Assembly: GCF_013359595.1 (NCBI RefSeq)
Contig: NZ_JABFMP010000004.1
Span: 124,001 to 188,000, forward strand
Origin: Pseudomonas sp. C1C7
GTDB lineage: Bacteria > Pseudomonadota > Gammaproteobacteria > Pseudomonadales > Pseudomonadaceae
DNA length: 64,000 nt
Reading direction: 5' to 3'
Part shown: one piece after another, positions 1-10,423 of the stretch
Layout of the letters: each line of letters opens with the position of its first letter
Numbering within the stretch: position 1 is the first letter of the stretch
The notes under the pieces: generated by a model
What the model was told of the DNA's origin: nothing
Databases searched by the model: none
What the model saw: only the letters and a program-made list of their open reading frames with translations
Made by a program: the position numbers and the translations under genes

Positions 1-150
<150 letters not shown>

Positions 151-182
151 GTCGCCGGATTGCCTCTATGCTGTTGAGCGCG

Positions 183-208
183 CAGGCGGCACTTTGCAGT
201 GCTGCCTG
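183..208 (+). other. Hairpin in the mreB-mreC intergenic gap
   Basis: Ten-base arms at 183-192 and 199-208 pair with one G-T pair around a six-base loop. No T-run follows, so it is not a classical terminator. It may be an RNA-processing or attenuating structure that sets the lower expression of mreCD relative to mreB; that role is inference. Confidence 0.4.
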
Positions 209-289
209 TTCGCGTTTATCTTCTGTCAGTTTTCATCCAGGCCGGTCTGCCTATGAATAAAGAGAACATTTGCCTGGGAGGAGCGGCTT

Positions 290-1423
290 ATTAAACCGCT
301 TTTCACCAAGGGTCCATCGTTGGGCGTGCGCTTGTTGGTGCTGGTCGTGCTATCGGTCGCGCTGATGGTCGTCGATGCCCGCTTTACACTGCTCAAGCCG
401 GTGCGCAGCCAGATGTCGCTGGTGCTGATGCAGTCCTACTGGATCACCGACCTGCCGCAGCGGCTGTTCGAAGGCGTGGCCAGCCAGTTTGGCAGCCGGA
501 CCGAACTCGTCGCCGAAAACGAAAAACTCAAGAGCGAAAACCTGCTGTTGCAGGGGCGCATGCAAAAGCTTGCCTCCCTGACCGAGCAGAACGTTCGCCT
601 GCGCGAATTGCTCAACTCTTCGGCGCTGGTCAATGAAAAGGTCGAAGTGGCCGAACTGATCGGCATGGACCCCAACCCCTTCACCCATCGCATCATCATC
701 AACAAAGGTGAGCGTGATGGTGTGGTCCTCGGCCAGCCGGTGCTCGATGCCCGTGGTCTGATGGGGCAGGTGGTCGAGCTGATGCCTTATACCTCCCGTG
801 TCCTGTTGCTGACCGACTCGACCCACAGCATTCCGGTCCAGGTCAATCGCAACGGCCTGCGGGCGATTGCCAGCGGCACTGGCAACCCGGAACGTCTCGA
901 ACTGCGTCACGTGGCGGACACCGCCGACATCAAGGAAGGCGATCTGCTGGTCAGCTCCGGCCTGGGTCAGCGTTTCCCGGCGGGTTATCCGGTGGCCACG
1001 GTCAAGGAAGTGCTGCACGACACCGGCCAGCCGTTCGCCGTCGTCCGCGCCGTGCCGACCGCCGCCCTCAATCGCAGCCGTTACCTGTTGCTGGTGTTCA
1101 GCGACAACCGCACCGCGGAAGAGCGCGCCAATGACGCCGCGCAGGCCCAGGAAGCACTGGATGCGCAGGGTGGTGGTCCGATGATGCCGGCGACCGTGCC
1201 GAAGCCCGCGCTGGTTCCGGCTGCGGCGGCGGCACCTGCTGCTCCGGCGACTCCAGCAGCGCCCGCAGCGCCGGCAACGGCCCCGGCGACCACACCGGCC
1301 AAACCGGCCGCGTCCCATTCCGCTGCGTCCAAGCCGCCAGCCAAGCCTGCGGTAACGCAACCCGCCAAGCCGGCTGCCAAACCGCCTGTCTCTGCGCCGG
1401 CTAACACGGAGAGAGAAGAATAA
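290..1423 (+). CDS. mreC: Rod shape-determining protein MreC
   Basis: Inner-membrane/periplasmic scaffold of the elongasome, linking MreB to the peptidoglycan synthases. The sequence shows an N-terminal membrane segment (LLVLVVLSVALMVV), a coiled coil (about residues 60-105) and the MreC beta domain. The family fold ends near residue 270; an Ala/Pro/Lys-rich tail of roughly 100 residues follows. The start is uncertain. The strongest ribosome site (GGGAGGAG, about 276-283) points to a rare ATT at 290, giving I-KPLFTKG.., while the nearest canonical start is TTG at 320 with a weak AAGGG upstream. The stop overlaps the mreD ATG (TAATG), so the two are probably translationally coupled. Confidence 0.93.
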   Translation: MKPLFTKGPSLGVRLLVLVVLSVALMVVDARFTLLKPVRSQMSLVLMQSYWITDLPQRLFEGVASQFGSRTELVAENEKLKSENLLLQGRMQKLASLTEQNVRLRELLNSSALVNEKVEVAELIGMDPNPFTHRIIINKGERDGVVLGQPVLDARGLMGQVVELMPYTSRVLLLTDSTHSIPVQVNRNGLRAIASGTGNPERLELRHVADTADIKEGDLLVSSGLGQRFPAGYPVATVKEVLHDTGQPFAVVRAVPTAALNRSRYLLLVFSDNRTAEERANDAAQAQEALDAQGGGPMMPATVPKPALVPAAAAAPAAPATPAAPAAPATAPATTPAKPAASHSAASKPPAKPAVTQPAKPAAKPPVSAPANTEREE

Positions 1424-1914
1424 TGGTCGGTGTCAAAGCCTCCCGTAACGGCTGGATCGTCTGGCTGACCTTCGCCATCGGCATGCTGCTCAGCGTCTCG
1501 CCGTTGCCGCAATTCATGGAGATCCTCCGCCCGCTGTGGCTTGGCCTGCTGCTGGCGTTCTGGGCCCTGGCCCTGCCGCAGAAGATCGGCATGGTCACCG
1601 CCTGGTGCCTGGGCCTGGCTGAAGACGTGCTGTACGGCACGTTGCTGGGCCAGAACGCATTGATCCTGACCCTCATCACCTACCTGGTGCTGGCGCTGCA
1701 GCAACGCATGCGGATGTTCCCGATGTGGCAGCAGAGCCTGGTGATCCTGGTGATCTTCGGTCTGGCGCAGCTCGTTCAACTCTGGCTGAGCGCCCTGACC
1801 GGCAACCGTCAGCCGACGCTGGCGCTGGTATTGCCGGCACTGGTCAGCGCCTTGCTCTGGCCATGGATCAGCTTCGGTTTGCGTGGATTGCGTCGCCGCT
1901 ACAAAATCAACTGA
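1423..1914 (+). CDS. mreD: Rod shape-determining protein MreD
   Basis: Integral membrane protein of the Rod complex, 163 residues, with about five hydrophobic segments beginning at [16 protein letters not shown] and ending in a basic tail ([11 protein letters not shown]). Length and hydropathy fit MreD. The ATG shares a base with the mreC stop codon. Its place directly after mreC and before maf is the usual Pseudomonas arrangement. Confidence 0.93.
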   Translation: MVGVKASRNGWIVWLTFAIGMLLSVSPLPQFMEILRPLWLGLLLAFWALALPQKIGMVTAWCLGLAEDVLYGTLLGQNALILTLITYLVLALQQRMRMFPMWQQSLVILVIFGLAQLVQLWLSALTGNRQPTLALVLPALVSALLWPWISFGLRGLRRRYKIN

Positions 1915-1954
1915 TTCGGTCAGGCATTTGCCACCTCGACAGGGAGATGTCTTG

Positions 1955-2551
1955 ATGAAATCGCTTTACCTTGCCTCAGGCTCGCCACGTCGGCGTGAAC
2001 TGCTCACGCAGATTGGCGTGCCGTTCACCGCCGTCAGTGCGGACATCGATGAAACCCCTCTGAATCACGAATCGCCATCGGCCTACGTCGAGCGTCTGGC
2101 GCGCGGCAAGGCTGCGGCCGGCCGCAATGTCGTGGTGTCCGATGCACCGTTCTGCGTACTGGGCGCCGATACCGCCGTTGTGCTCGAAGGCAAAATTCTC
2201 GGCAAACCGGTTGATGAAGCTGATGCTTGCGCCATGCTGAAGATATTGTCCGGGCGAGAGCATCAAGTCCTGACCGCCATTGCCGTGCTCGAAGGCGACC
2301 GCTGCGAGTCGCGGGTCGTCACCAGCAACGTGCTTTTTCGGCAAATCGGCAGCGACGAGGCGGCCGTCTACTGGGCCAGCGGTGAGCCGCGGGACAAGGC
2401 CGGTGGTTATGGGATTCAAGGCCTGGGCGCGGTGTTCGTCGCCGCGCTCAATGGAAGTTACTCGGCGGTGGTTGGATTGCCGCTGTGCGAAACCGCGCAA
2501 CTGCTGGGCCATTTCGGCATACCCTGTTGGCAAACCCCAGCCGCGCGCTGA
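1955..2551 (+). CDS. maf: Maf family nucleoside triphosphate pyrophosphatase
   Basis: Maf proteins hydrolyse dTTP/UTP or modified nucleotides to monophosphates and are linked to housecleaning and septum control. The 198-residue product starts with the Maf signature [14 protein letters not shown] (N-terminal phosphate-binding loop) and carries [16 protein letters not shown] and [14 protein letters not shown]. The ATG at 1955 is chosen because the family begins with this motif; an in-frame reading upstream to 1883 overlaps mreD and is not family-like. The YhdE subtype (dTTP/UTP) is likely from context but not proven here. Confidence 0.92.
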   Translation: MKSLYLASGSPRRRELLTQIGVPFTAVSADIDETPLNHESPSAYVERLARGKAAAGRNVVVSDAPFCVLGADTAVVLEGKILGKPVDEADACAMLKILSGREHQVLTAIAVLEGDRCESRVVTSNVLFRQIGSDEAAVYWASGEPRDKAGGYGIQGLGAVFVAALNGSYSAVVGLPLCETAQLLGHFGIPCWQTPAAR

Positions 2552-2608
2552 GCGCCGTGCTGAACAGATGCGGCCACTATCGTGAACATGCCTGAACGAG
2601 ACCCTGCC

Positions 2609-4066
2609 ATGAGTGAAGAGATCCTGATCAACATCACGCCGATGGAATCACGCGTGGCGGTGGTCGAAAACGGTGTGCTGCAAGAGGTCCATGTCGAACG
2701 GACGCAAAAACGCGGGATCGTCGGCAATATCTATAAAGGCAAAGTCATTCGGGTCTTGCCGGGGATGCAGGCGGCTTTCGTCAACATCGGCCTGGATCGT
2801 GCCGCGTTTATCCACGCCTCGGAGATTTCCCTGCGTGAAGGTCCGGCGGTGGAAAGCATCGGCGCGCTGGTGCATGAAGGCCAGAGCCTGGTGGTGCAGG
2901 TCACCAAGGATCCGATCGGTTCCAAGGGCGCGCGTCTGACCACCCAGTTGTCGATCCCGTCGCGTTATCTGGTGTACATGCCGCGCACTGCACATGTCGG
3001 CATTTCCCTGAAGATCGAAGACGAAGCCGAACGTGAGCGCCTGAAACAGGTGGTCAGCGATTGCGTGGCCAAGGAAGGGATCAAGGAAGCCGGCGGTTTC
3101 ATCCTGCGCACGGCGGCCGAAGGTGCCGGTGGCGATGAAATCCTCATGGACATTCGTTACCTGCGCCGGCTCTGGGACCAGATCAGCGAGCAGATCAAAA
3201 CCATCAGCGCGCCCAGCGTGATCTACGAAGATCTCGGCCTGGCATTGCGTACCCTGCGCGACCTGGTGAGCCCGAAGATCGAGAAAATTCGCATCGACTC
3301 CCGGGAAACCTTCCAGAAAACCACGCAGTTCGTCGCCGAGCTTATGCCGGAAATCGCCGATCGTCTGGAACACTACCCCGGCGAACGGCCAATCTTCGAC
3401 CTGTACGGCGTCGAAGACGAAATCCAGAAAGCCCTGGAGCGCAAAGTCCCGCTGAAGTCCGGCGGTTACCTGGTGGTCGATCCGGCGGAAGCCATGAGCA
3501 CCATCGACGTCAACACCGGGGCGTTCGTCGGCCATCGCAATCTCGAAGAGACCATCTTCAAGACCAACCTCGAAGCGGCCACCGCCATCGCTCGCCAACT
3601 GCGCCTGCGCAACCTGGGCGGGATCATCATCATCGACTTCATCGACATGGAAGATGAAGAGCATCAGCGCCAGGTCCTGCGCACCCTCGAGAAACAACTG
3701 GAGCGCGATCACGCCAAGACCAACATCATCGGCATCACCGAGTTGGGCCTGGTGCAGATGACCCGCAAGCGTACCCGCGAAAGCCTGGAGCAGATCCTCT
3801 GCGAGCCATGCACCAGCTGTCAGGGGCGCGGCAAGCTGAAAACTCCTGAGACGATTTGCTACGAAATTTTCCGCGAAATCCTCCGCGAGGCTCGCGCCTA
3901 TCAGGCGGAAGGCTATCGTGTATTGGCGAACCAGAAAGTCGTCGACCGCCTGCTCGACGAGGAATCGGGCAACGTTGCCGAACTTGAAGGCTTCATCGGA
4001 CGCACCATTCGGTTTCAGGTAGAAACCATGTATTCCCAGGAACAATACGACGTGGTGCTGCTCTGA
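2609..4066 (+). CDS. rng: Ribonuclease G (CafA)
   Basis: Endoribonuclease of the RNase E/G family that matures the 16S rRNA 5' end and degrades mRNAs. The product has 485 residues, the typical length. An S1-like domain lies in the first ~120 residues (ENGVLQEVHVERTQKRGIVGN). The DNase I-like catalytic core includes MSTIDVNTGAFVG with the Mg-binding aspartate, followed by IIIIDFIDM. The Zn-link CxxC appears as CEPCTSCQGRG. The ATG at 2609 is preferred because homologues begin MSEEILINITP; a GTG at 2582 would add nine residues. It sits 57 bases after maf in the maf-rng-yhdP series. Confidence 0.95.
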   Translation: MSEEILINITPMESRVAVVENGVLQEVHVERTQKRGIVGNIYKGKVIRVLPGMQAAFVNIGLDRAAFIHASEISLREGPAVESIGALVHEGQSLVVQVTKDPIGSKGARLTTQLSIPSRYLVYMPRTAHVGISLKIEDEAERERLKQVVSDCVAKEGIKEAGGFILRTAAEGAGGDEILMDIRYLRRLWDQISEQIKTISAPSVIYEDLGLALRTLRDLVSPKIEKIRIDSRETFQKTTQFVAELMPEIADRLEHYPGERPIFDLYGVEDEIQKALERKVPLKSGGYLVVDPAEAMSTIDVNTGAFVGHRNLEETIFKTNLEAATAIARQLRLRNLGGIIIIDFIDMEDEEHQRQVLRTLEKQLERDHAKTNIIGITELGLVQMTRKRTRESLEQILCEPCTSCQGRGKLKTPETICYEIFREILREARAYQAEGYRVLANQKVVDRLLDEESGNVAELEGFIGRTIRFQVETMYSQEQYDVVLL

Positions 4067-4141
4067 TACGCGGCGTCACCACTTATCCTGCACGGCTGGC
4101 CTCAGCTTTTTGCAAAACTTTTGCCATGGGAGCCAACTGAC

Positions 4142-7100
4142 ATGGAGCGTCTGACACGCATTCTGGCCGCACTGACCCGTTGGGGGCTGGGCCTGTGCGC
4201 GTTGGTTTTGGTGTTGATGGCGCTGTACGTCAGCCTTGGCCGGGAACTGGCGCCGCTGGTCGCCGAATACCGTACCGAAGTCGAAACCCGGGCCACCGAG
4301 GCCTTGGGCATGCCGCTGCAGATCGGTGAGTTGAAAGGCTCCTGGAGCGGTTTCGCGCCGATTGTCTCGGCTCACGATGTCACGGTGGGCGAGGGCGCCA
4401 ATGCCCTGCATCTGGAAACCGTGCGCGCGGTGCCGGACCTGTGGGCCAGTCTGCTCGCCCGTGAAGTGCGCATCGCCCATCTGTCGCTCAATGGCCTGAA
4501 GATCAGCCTCAAGCAAGGCGATGACGGCGAGTGGGCGCTCGAAGGCTTGCCGGTCGTCAAGGACGACAAGCCCCTCGATCCGGAACAGCTGCTCAATCGC
4601 ATGCAGATGATCCAGCAACTGTCGGTGCTCGACAGCCAGGTGACCCTGCAGCCTTGGGGTGAATCGCCGCTGACCCTCACTTACGTTGGCCTGAACCTGA
4701 AAACCGGTATTTCTCGCCAACGCCTCGATGCCCGCCTGACCCTGCCCGACGGCCAGCCAGTGGCCATGAGCTTGCGCACCCGTATTCGCGCGAGCCAGTG
4801 GAAGGACGGCGAGGCCGAGGTTTACCTGAGCCTGCCCCAGAGTGACTGGTCGAAATGGTTGCCCGAGCGCGTCAGTCAGCAATGGAATTTTTCCGAGATC
4901 AAGGCCGGTGGCGAGCTGTGGGCGACCTGGGGCAAGGGCCTGCTGCAAAGTGCTGCGGTTCGTCTGAACGCTCCGCAACTCAAGGGTGCCTATGCTGATC
5001 GCAAGCCGGTGAAGATCGATAACCTGGCGCTGAATGGCTATTTCCAGCGCAGCGACGAAGGCATGTTGGTGACCCTGGATTCCCTGGCGATGAGCCTTGG
5101 CGAAACCCGCTGGGAATCCCGTCTGCAAGTCAAACAGACCGCCGCCAGCGACAAGGCCGAAGAACTCTGGCACTTGCAGGCCGATCGTCTCGACCTGACG
5201 CCGCTCACCCCCTTGCTCAACGCCCTGGCGCCTTTGCCTGGAGGCTTTGCCACGGTGGTCGAGCGCCTGAAGGTCCAGGGCGGGTTGCGCAATGTGCTGA
5301 TCGACATTCGGCCCAATGCCACCGACGACAGCAAATTCAGTTTCGCCGCCAACCTCGAACAGGTGGGTTTCGACGCCTATCACGGCGCTCCGGCGGCTCG
5401 AAACGTGACGGGCAGCATCAGCGGCGACCTGGGCCATGGCGAACTGCGCATGGACACCAAGGATTTCATGCTGCACCTGGACCCGATTTTCGCCAAACCC
5501 TGGAATTACCTGCAGGCCAATGCGCGCCTGACCTGGAGGCTGGACAAGGAAGGCTTCACCCTGATCGCGCCGTACCTGAAAGTGTTGGGCGAGGAGGGCA
5601 AGATTGCCGGCGACTTCCTGATCCGTCTGCATTTCGATCACACCCAGGAAGATTACATGGACCTGCGGGTCGGCATGGTGGACGGTGATGGGCGCTACAC
5701 CGCCAAGTACCTGCCGGCGGTGCTGAGCCCGGCGCTGGACGAATGGTTGCGCACGGCGATTCTCAAGGGCGCGGTGGACGAGGGTTTCTTCCAGTACCAA
5801 GGGTCGCTGAACCACGGCGCGACGCCTGAGTCACGCAGCATCAGCCTGTTTTTCAAGGTGCATGACGCCGAACTGGCGTTCCAGCCCGGCTGGCCCCATG
5901 TCAGCAAGGTCACCGGCGATGTGTTCGTCGAAGACAGTGGTGTGCGGGTCCTGGCCAGCAAGGGGCAATTGCTCGATACCCAGGTCAGCGATGTCTACGT
6001 CAATATTCCTCACGTGCCGGACGGACAGACCGTTCGCCTGTTCCTCGACGGCGGATTCTCCGGCGGACTGGGCGATGGCCTGAAAATCCTCAAGGAAGCG
6101 CCAATCGGCACCGCTGAAACCTTCGCCGGCTGGGAGGGCGAGGGTGAGCTGCAAGGCAAGTTGAAACTGGATATTGCGCTGTCCAAGGGTGAGCAGCCGA
6201 AGATCCTCGTCGACTTCAAGACCGCCAAGTCCCGCCTGAAACTGCCTGAGCCTGCGCTGGAGTTGTCTCAGCTCAAAGGCGATTTCCGCTTCGACAGCAA
6301 CAAGGGCCTGAGCGGGCAGAACATCACCGCCCGAGCCTTCGACAAGCCGGTGAGCGCGCAGATTTTCGCCGAGGGCGGTCCGGGCAAAATGAAGACCCGG
6401 GTAAACGCTTCGGGGCAGATTGAAGTCAAGAAGCTCAGCGAATGGCTGAGCGTCACCCAGCCGCTGCCGGTGAGTGGCTTGATCCCCTATCAACTGCAAC
6501 TGACCCTGGACGGCGCGGACAGCCAGTTGATGGTCAATTCCAATCTCAAGGGCGTTGCGGTCGATCTGCCGGCACCATTCGGCATGACCGCGGATGCGGG
6601 ACGTGACACGACCTTCCGCATGACCCTGCAGGGCCCCGAGCGGCGCTATTGGGTGAATTATGGCGAGCTGGCCAACTTCACTTTCGCCGCGCCGACCGGC
6701 AATTTCGCCGATGGCCGTGGTGAGCTGTTCCTGGGCAATGGCGAGGCGGTGCTGCCGGGCAACAAAGGCTTGCGCATCCGTGGCGTGCTGTCGGAACTGG
6801 ACGTCGGCCCCTGGCAGGATCTGGTGAGCAAATATGCCGGGAACGATCCCGGCGGCAGCGCCAAGCAGTTGCTCAGCGGTGCCGATTTCAAGGTCGACAA
6901 GCTCACGGCCATGGGCACCACCCTGGATCAGGCTTCCGTGCAGCTCACCCGTAAACCCTCGGCATGGGCGCTGCAACTCGACAGCCAGCAGGTCAAGGGC
7001 AATGCCAATCTTCCCGATGCGAAGGCTGCGCCGATCGCCATCAACCTGCAGACCGTGCGCCTGCCGGCTCCGGATCCGAAGGTGCTGGCCGACGAGAATT

Positions 7101-7948
7101 CCCCTGATCCTCTGGCCTCGGTCGACCCGAGCAAGATTCCGGCGATGGATATCACCGTCAACCAGCTGTTCCAGGGCAATGACCTGGTCGGCGGCTGGTC
7201 GTTGAAAGTGCGTCCGACACCCAAGGGCATCGCACTCAACTCGCTGGACATGGGGCTCAAGGGCATTCTGTTGCAGGGCAATGGCGGTTGGGAGGGCATG
7301 CCGGGAGCCAGTACCAGCTGGTTCAAGGGGCGGGCCAGCGGCAAGAACCTCGCCGATGTGCTCAAGGGCTGGGGTTTTGCGCCGAGCGTCACCAGCAAGG
7401 AATTCCACATGGACGTCGACGGGAACTGGCCCGGGTCACCGGCCTGGCTGGCGACCAAGCGCTTCTCCGGCACCCTCGATGCATCGCTGACCGAAGGGCA
7501 GTTCGTCGAGGTCGAAGGCAGTGCCCAGGCCCTGCGGGTGTTTGGCCTGCTCAACTTCAACTCCATCGGTCGCCGCTTGCGCCTGGACTTCTCCGACCTG
7601 TTCGGCAAAGGCCTGAGCTATGACCGGGTCAAAGGTCTGCTGGTAGCGACCAACGGCGTATACGTCACCCGTGAACCGATTCGCGTGACCGGCCCGTCCA
7701 GCACCCTGGAACTCAACGGCACCCTGAACATGGTGGCCGATCAGATCGACGCGAAACTGCTGGTGACCTTGCCGGTGACCAACAACCTGCCGATCGCCGC
7801 GCTGCTTGTCGGTGCACCGGCGGTCGGTGGGGCCTTGTTCCTGATCGACAAGCTGATCGGCGACCGCGTGTCCCGTTTTGCCAGCGTGAAATACACGGTC
7901 AAAGGCCCGTGGAAAGACCCGAAAATCACCTTCGACAAGCCTTTTTGA
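4142..7948 (+). CDS. yhdP: YhdP family AsmA-like envelope protein
   Basis: Very large protein (1268 residues) with one N-terminal membrane anchor (WGLGLCALVLVLMALYVSL) and a long periplasmic part. YhdP and other AsmA-like proteins are thought to bridge inner and outer membranes and carry phospholipids outward. The C-terminal region (LDASLTEGQFVEVEGSAQ onward, then FNSIGRRLRLDFSDLFGKG) is characteristic of the YhdP C-terminal domain. The ATG at 4142 follows a GGGAG site. It is immediately downstream of rng, as in other pseudomonads. A role in phospholipid trafficking would match the mla genes at 23827 onward, but they are separate transcripts. Confidence 0.9.
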   Translation: MERLTRILAALTRWGLGLCALVLVLMALYVSLGRELAPLVAEYRTEVETRATEALGMPLQIGELKGSWSGFAPIVSAHDVTVGEGANALHLETVRAVPDLWASLLAREVRIAHLSLNGLKISLKQGDDGEWALEGLPVVKDDKPLDPEQLLNRMQMIQQLSVLDSQVTLQPWGESPLTLTYVGLNLKTGISRQRLDARLTLPDGQPVAMSLRTRIRASQWKDGEAEVYLSLPQSDWSKWLPERVSQQWNFSEIKAGGELWATWGKGLLQSAAVRLNAPQLKGAYADRKPVKIDNLALNGYFQRSDEGMLVTLDSLAMSLGETRWESRLQVKQTAASDKAEELWHLQADRLDLTPLTPLLNALAPLPGGFATVVERLKVQGGLRNVLIDIRPNATDDSKFSFAANLEQVGFDAYHGAPAARNVTGSISGDLGHGELRMDTKDFMLHLDPIFAKPWNYLQANARLTWRLDKEGFTLIAPYLKVLGEEGKIAGDFLIRLHFDHTQEDYMDLRVGMVDGDGRYTAKYLPAVLSPALDEWLRTAILKGAVDEGFFQYQGSLNHGATPESRSISLFFKVHDAELAFQPGWPHVSKVTGDVFVEDSGVRVLASKGQLLDTQVSDVYVNIPHVPDGQTVRLFLDGGFSGGLGDGLKILKEAPIGTAETFAGWEGEGELQGKLKLDIALSKGEQPKILVDFKTAKSRLKLPEPALELSQLKGDFRFDSNKGLSGQNITARAFDKPVSAQIFAEGGPGKMKTRVNASGQIEVKKLSEWLSVTQPLPVSGLIPYQLQLTLDGADSQLMVNSNLKGVAVDLPAPFGMTADAGRDTTFRMTLQGPERRYWVNYGELANFTFAAPTGNFADGRGELFLGNGEAVLPGNKGLRIRGVLSELDVGPWQDLVSKYAGNDPGGSAKQLLSGADFKVDKLTAMGTTLDQASVQLTRKPSAWALQLDSQQVKGNANLPDAKAAPIAINLQTVRLPAPDPKVLADENSPDPLASVDPSKIPAMDITVNQLFQGNDLVGGWSLKVRPTPKGIALNSLDMGLKGILLQGNGGWEGMPGASTSWFKGRASGKNLADVLKGWGFAPSVTSKEFHMDVDGNWPGSPAWLATKRFSGTLDASLTEGQFVEVEGSAQALRVFGLLNFNSIGRRLRLDFSDLFGKGLSYDRVKGLLVATNGVYVTREPIRVTGPSSTLELNGTLNMVADQIDAKLLVTLPVTNNLPIAALLVGAPAVGGALFLIDKLIGDRVSRFASVKYTVKGPWKDPKITFDKPF

Positions 7949-8000
7949 AAACCCGATCCCCGGACCTATGGAGTAGCATGGCCCTAACGCCACCGCCCCC

Positions 8001-8100
8001 TATAGGCGCGAGCCTGCTCGCGATGGACCCGAGAACGCCGCGGGGCATCAGGCAACCATCATTACCGTTGACCACCATCGCGAGCAAGCTCGCTCCTACA
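8001..8100. repeat. REP pair (REPIN), GGAGCG/CTCGCG family
   Basis: Two inverted copies, at about 8001-8026 and 8075-8100, of the Pseudomonas REP core GCGAGC..GCTCGCGATGG. They flank about 48 bases of unrelated sequence. The right copy ends a few bases before the ribosome site of the nitrilase-family gene, so its 5' leader is essentially REP-derived. Confidence 0.8.
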
Positions 8101-8111
8101 AGGAAAAGGTC

Positions 8112-8966
8112 ATGTCTTTAGCCGTGATTCAAATGGTCAGCCAGAGCGATGTGCTGGCCAACCTGGCCCAGGCCCGTCAGCTGCTCGAGCAGGCCGCGGC
8201 CGGCGGGGCGAAGCTGGCGGTGCTGCCGGAAAACTTCGCCGCCATGGGCCGTCGCGATGTCGCTGACATCGGCCGCGCCGAAGCGCTGGGTGAGGGTCCG
8301 ATCCTGCCCTGGTTGAAACAGACCGCGCGTGACCTCAAGTTATGGATAGTCGCCGGCACCTTGCCTTTGCCGCCTGCGGATCAGCCGGAGGGCAAATCCC
8401 ATGCCTGCTCGTTGCTGGTCGATGATCAGGGGGAAACGGTCGCGCGCTATGACAAGCTGCACCTGTTCGACGTGGACGTTGCCGACAATCGCGGGCGTTA
8501 TCGCGAATCCGATGACTATGCTTATGGCAGTGGGGTGGTGGTGGCGGACACGCCGGTCGGGCGAGTGGGCCTGACGGTCTGCTACGACTTGCGCTTCCCG
8601 GAGCTGTACAGCGAATTGCGTGCCGCCGGTGCGCAAATCATTACTGCACCGTCGGCCTTCACCGCCGTGACCGGCGCCGCACATTGGGATGTGCTGATTC
8701 GCGCGCGGGCCATCGAGACCCAGTGCTACGTGCTCGCGGCCGCACAGGGCGGGACGCATCCGGGGCCGCGGGAAACCTGGGGTCATGCGGCGATCGTCGA
8801 TCCCTGGGGCAGGGTGCTGGCGCAACAGGATCAAGGCGAGGCCGTGCTGCTGGCCGAACGCGACAGCAGCGAACAGGCGTCCATCCGGGCGCGGATGCCG
8901 GTGTCCAGTCACCGGCGCTTTTTCTCGCAGGGCGCCCAGCGACCTGCATCAGAACGACGAATTTAA
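8112..8966 (+). CDS. Carbon-nitrogen hydrolase (nitrilase superfamily, Nit/omega-amidase type)
   Basis: Cytoplasmic hydrolase of 284 residues with the nitrilase-superfamily triad: Glu in LPENFAAMG, Lys in YDKLHLFDVD, and Cys in LTVCYDLRFPELY. The last motif is typical of the Nit1/Nit2 branch, which hydrolyses deaminated glutathione or omega-amides; exact substrate is inferred from family resemblance only. ATG at 8112 is preceded by AGGA. It ends 12 bases before tldD and is probably co-transcribed with it, a conserved pairing in pseudomonads. Confidence 0.88.
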   Translation: MSLAVIQMVSQSDVLANLAQARQLLEQAAAGGAKLAVLPENFAAMGRRDVADIGRAEALGEGPILPWLKQTARDLKLWIVAGTLPLPPADQPEGKSHACSLLVDDQGETVARYDKLHLFDVDVADNRGRYRESDDYAYGSGVVVADTPVGRVGLTVCYDLRFPELYSELRAAGAQIITAPSAFTAVTGAAHWDVLIRARAIETQCYVLAAAQGGTHPGPRETWGHAAIVDPWGRVLAQQDQGEAVLLAERDSSEQASIRARMPVSSHRRFFSQGAQRPASERRI

Positions 8967-8978
8967 GGCGTAAAGCAT

Positions 8979-10421
8979 ATGAGCGAGTTGTTGTCCTCAG
9001 TCAGTGAACACCTCCTGGCGCCTGGTGGCGTAACCATCGAAAGCCTGCAAGGCGTACTCGGCGACCTGGCCGGCCCGGGCATCGATGCCGCGGACCTGTA
9101 TTTCCAGGGGCAGATTTCTGAGTCCTGGGCGCTGGAAGACGGCATCGTCAAGGAAGGCAGTTTCAACCTTGACCAGGGCGTCGGCGTCCGCGCGCAGTCC
9201 GGTGAAAAAACCGGTTTCGCCTACAGCAATGCAATCACACTCGAAGCCTTGGGCGCTGCTGCCCGTGCCGCGCGCTCGATTTCCCGTGCCGGTCAGAACG
9301 GCACTGTCCAGGCGTTCAGCACCCAGGACGTTGCGCAGTTGTACGCACCGGACAATCCCCTGGAAGTGCTGACCCGCGCCGAGAAAGTCGAGTTGCTCAA
9401 GCGCATCGATGCCGCCACCCGCGCGCTCGATCCGCGCATCCAGCAAGTCACCGTGAGCATGGCCGGTGTCTGGGAGCGGATTCTGGTGGCGTCCACCGAC
9501 GGCGGTCTGGCAGCGGATGTGCGACCGCTGGTGCGCTTCAACGTCAGTGTGATCGTCGAGCAGAACGGCCGTCGCGAACGGGGTGGTCACGGCGGTGGCG
9601 GTCGTACCGATTACCGTTATTTCCTCGCCGAAGACCGTGCCATGAGCTATGCCCGCGAAGCGCTGCGTCAGGCGCTGGTCAACCTGGAAGCCATTCCGGC
9701 GCCGGCCGGCACCTTGCCGGTGGTCCTTGGTTCCGGCTGGTCGGGCGTACTGCTGCACGAAGCGGTCGGCCATGGCCTGGAAGGCGACTTCAACCGCAAG
9801 GGCAGTTCGGCCTACAGCGGGCGCATGGGCGAAATGGTCGCTTCCAAGCTGTGCACCATCGTCGATGACGGCACGCTGGCCGGTCGTCGCGGTTCGCTGA
9901 GCGTCGACGACGAAGGCACCCCGACCGAGTGCACCACGCTGATCGAAAACGGCGTGCTCAAGGGTTACATGCAGGACAAGCTCAACGCGCGCCTGATGGG
10001 CGTGGCCCGCACCGGTAACGGCCGTCGCGAGTCCTACGCGCACCTGCCAATGCCGCGCATGACCAATACCTACATGCTGGGTGGCGAAAGCGATCCGGCG
10101 GAAATCATTGCCTCGGTGAAGAAGGGCATCTACTGCGCCAACCTGGGCGGCGGTCAGGTGGACATCACCAGCGGCAAGTTCGTGTTCTCCACCAGCGAGG
10201 CCTACCTGATCGAAGACGGCAAGATCACCGCGCCGGTCAAGGGCGCGACGCTGATCGGCAACGGTCCGGAAGCCATGAGCAAGGTGTCGATGGTCGGCAA
10301 CGACCTGTCGCTGGACAGTGGTGTGGGGACGTGCGGCAAGGACGGGCAGTCGGTGCCGGTGGGTGTCGGTCAGCCAACGCTGAAGATTGATGCGATCACC
10401 GTGGGTGGCACGGGGTCGTAA
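8979..10421 (+). CDS. tldD: Metalloprotease TldD
   Basis: Zinc peptidase subunit of the TldD/TldE complex, which degrades unfolded short peptides and matures microcin/CcdA-type substrates. The product has 480 residues. The metal site [11 protein letters not shown] fits the HExxxH motif that distinguishes TldD from TldE. The partner pmbA (tldE) lies at 11145, on the same strand and separated by the oppositely oriented darP gene. The C-terminal part ([25 protein letters not shown]) is family-typical. Confidence 0.95.
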   Translation: MSELLSSVSEHLLAPGGVTIESLQGVLGDLAGPGIDAADLYFQGQISESWALEDGIVKEGSFNLDQGVGVRAQSGEKTGFAYSNAITLEALGAAARAARSISRAGQNGTVQAFSTQDVAQLYAPDNPLEVLTRAEKVELLKRIDAATRALDPRIQQVTVSMAGVWERILVASTDGGLAADVRPLVRFNVSVIVEQNGRRERGGHGGGGRTDYRYFLAEDRAMSYAREALRQALVNLEAIPAPAGTLPVVLGSGWSGVLLHEAVGHGLEGDFNRKGSSAYSGRMGEMVASKLCTIVDDGTLAGRRGSLSVDDEGTPTECTTLIENGVLKGYMQDKLNARLMGVARTGNGRRESYAHLPMPRMTNTYMLGGESDPAEIIASVKKGIYCANLGGGQVDITSGKFVFSTSEAYLIEDGKITAPVKGATLIGNGPEAMSKVSMVGNDLSLDSGVGTCGKDGQSVPVGVGQPTLKIDAITVGGTGS

Positions 10422-10423
10422 CC

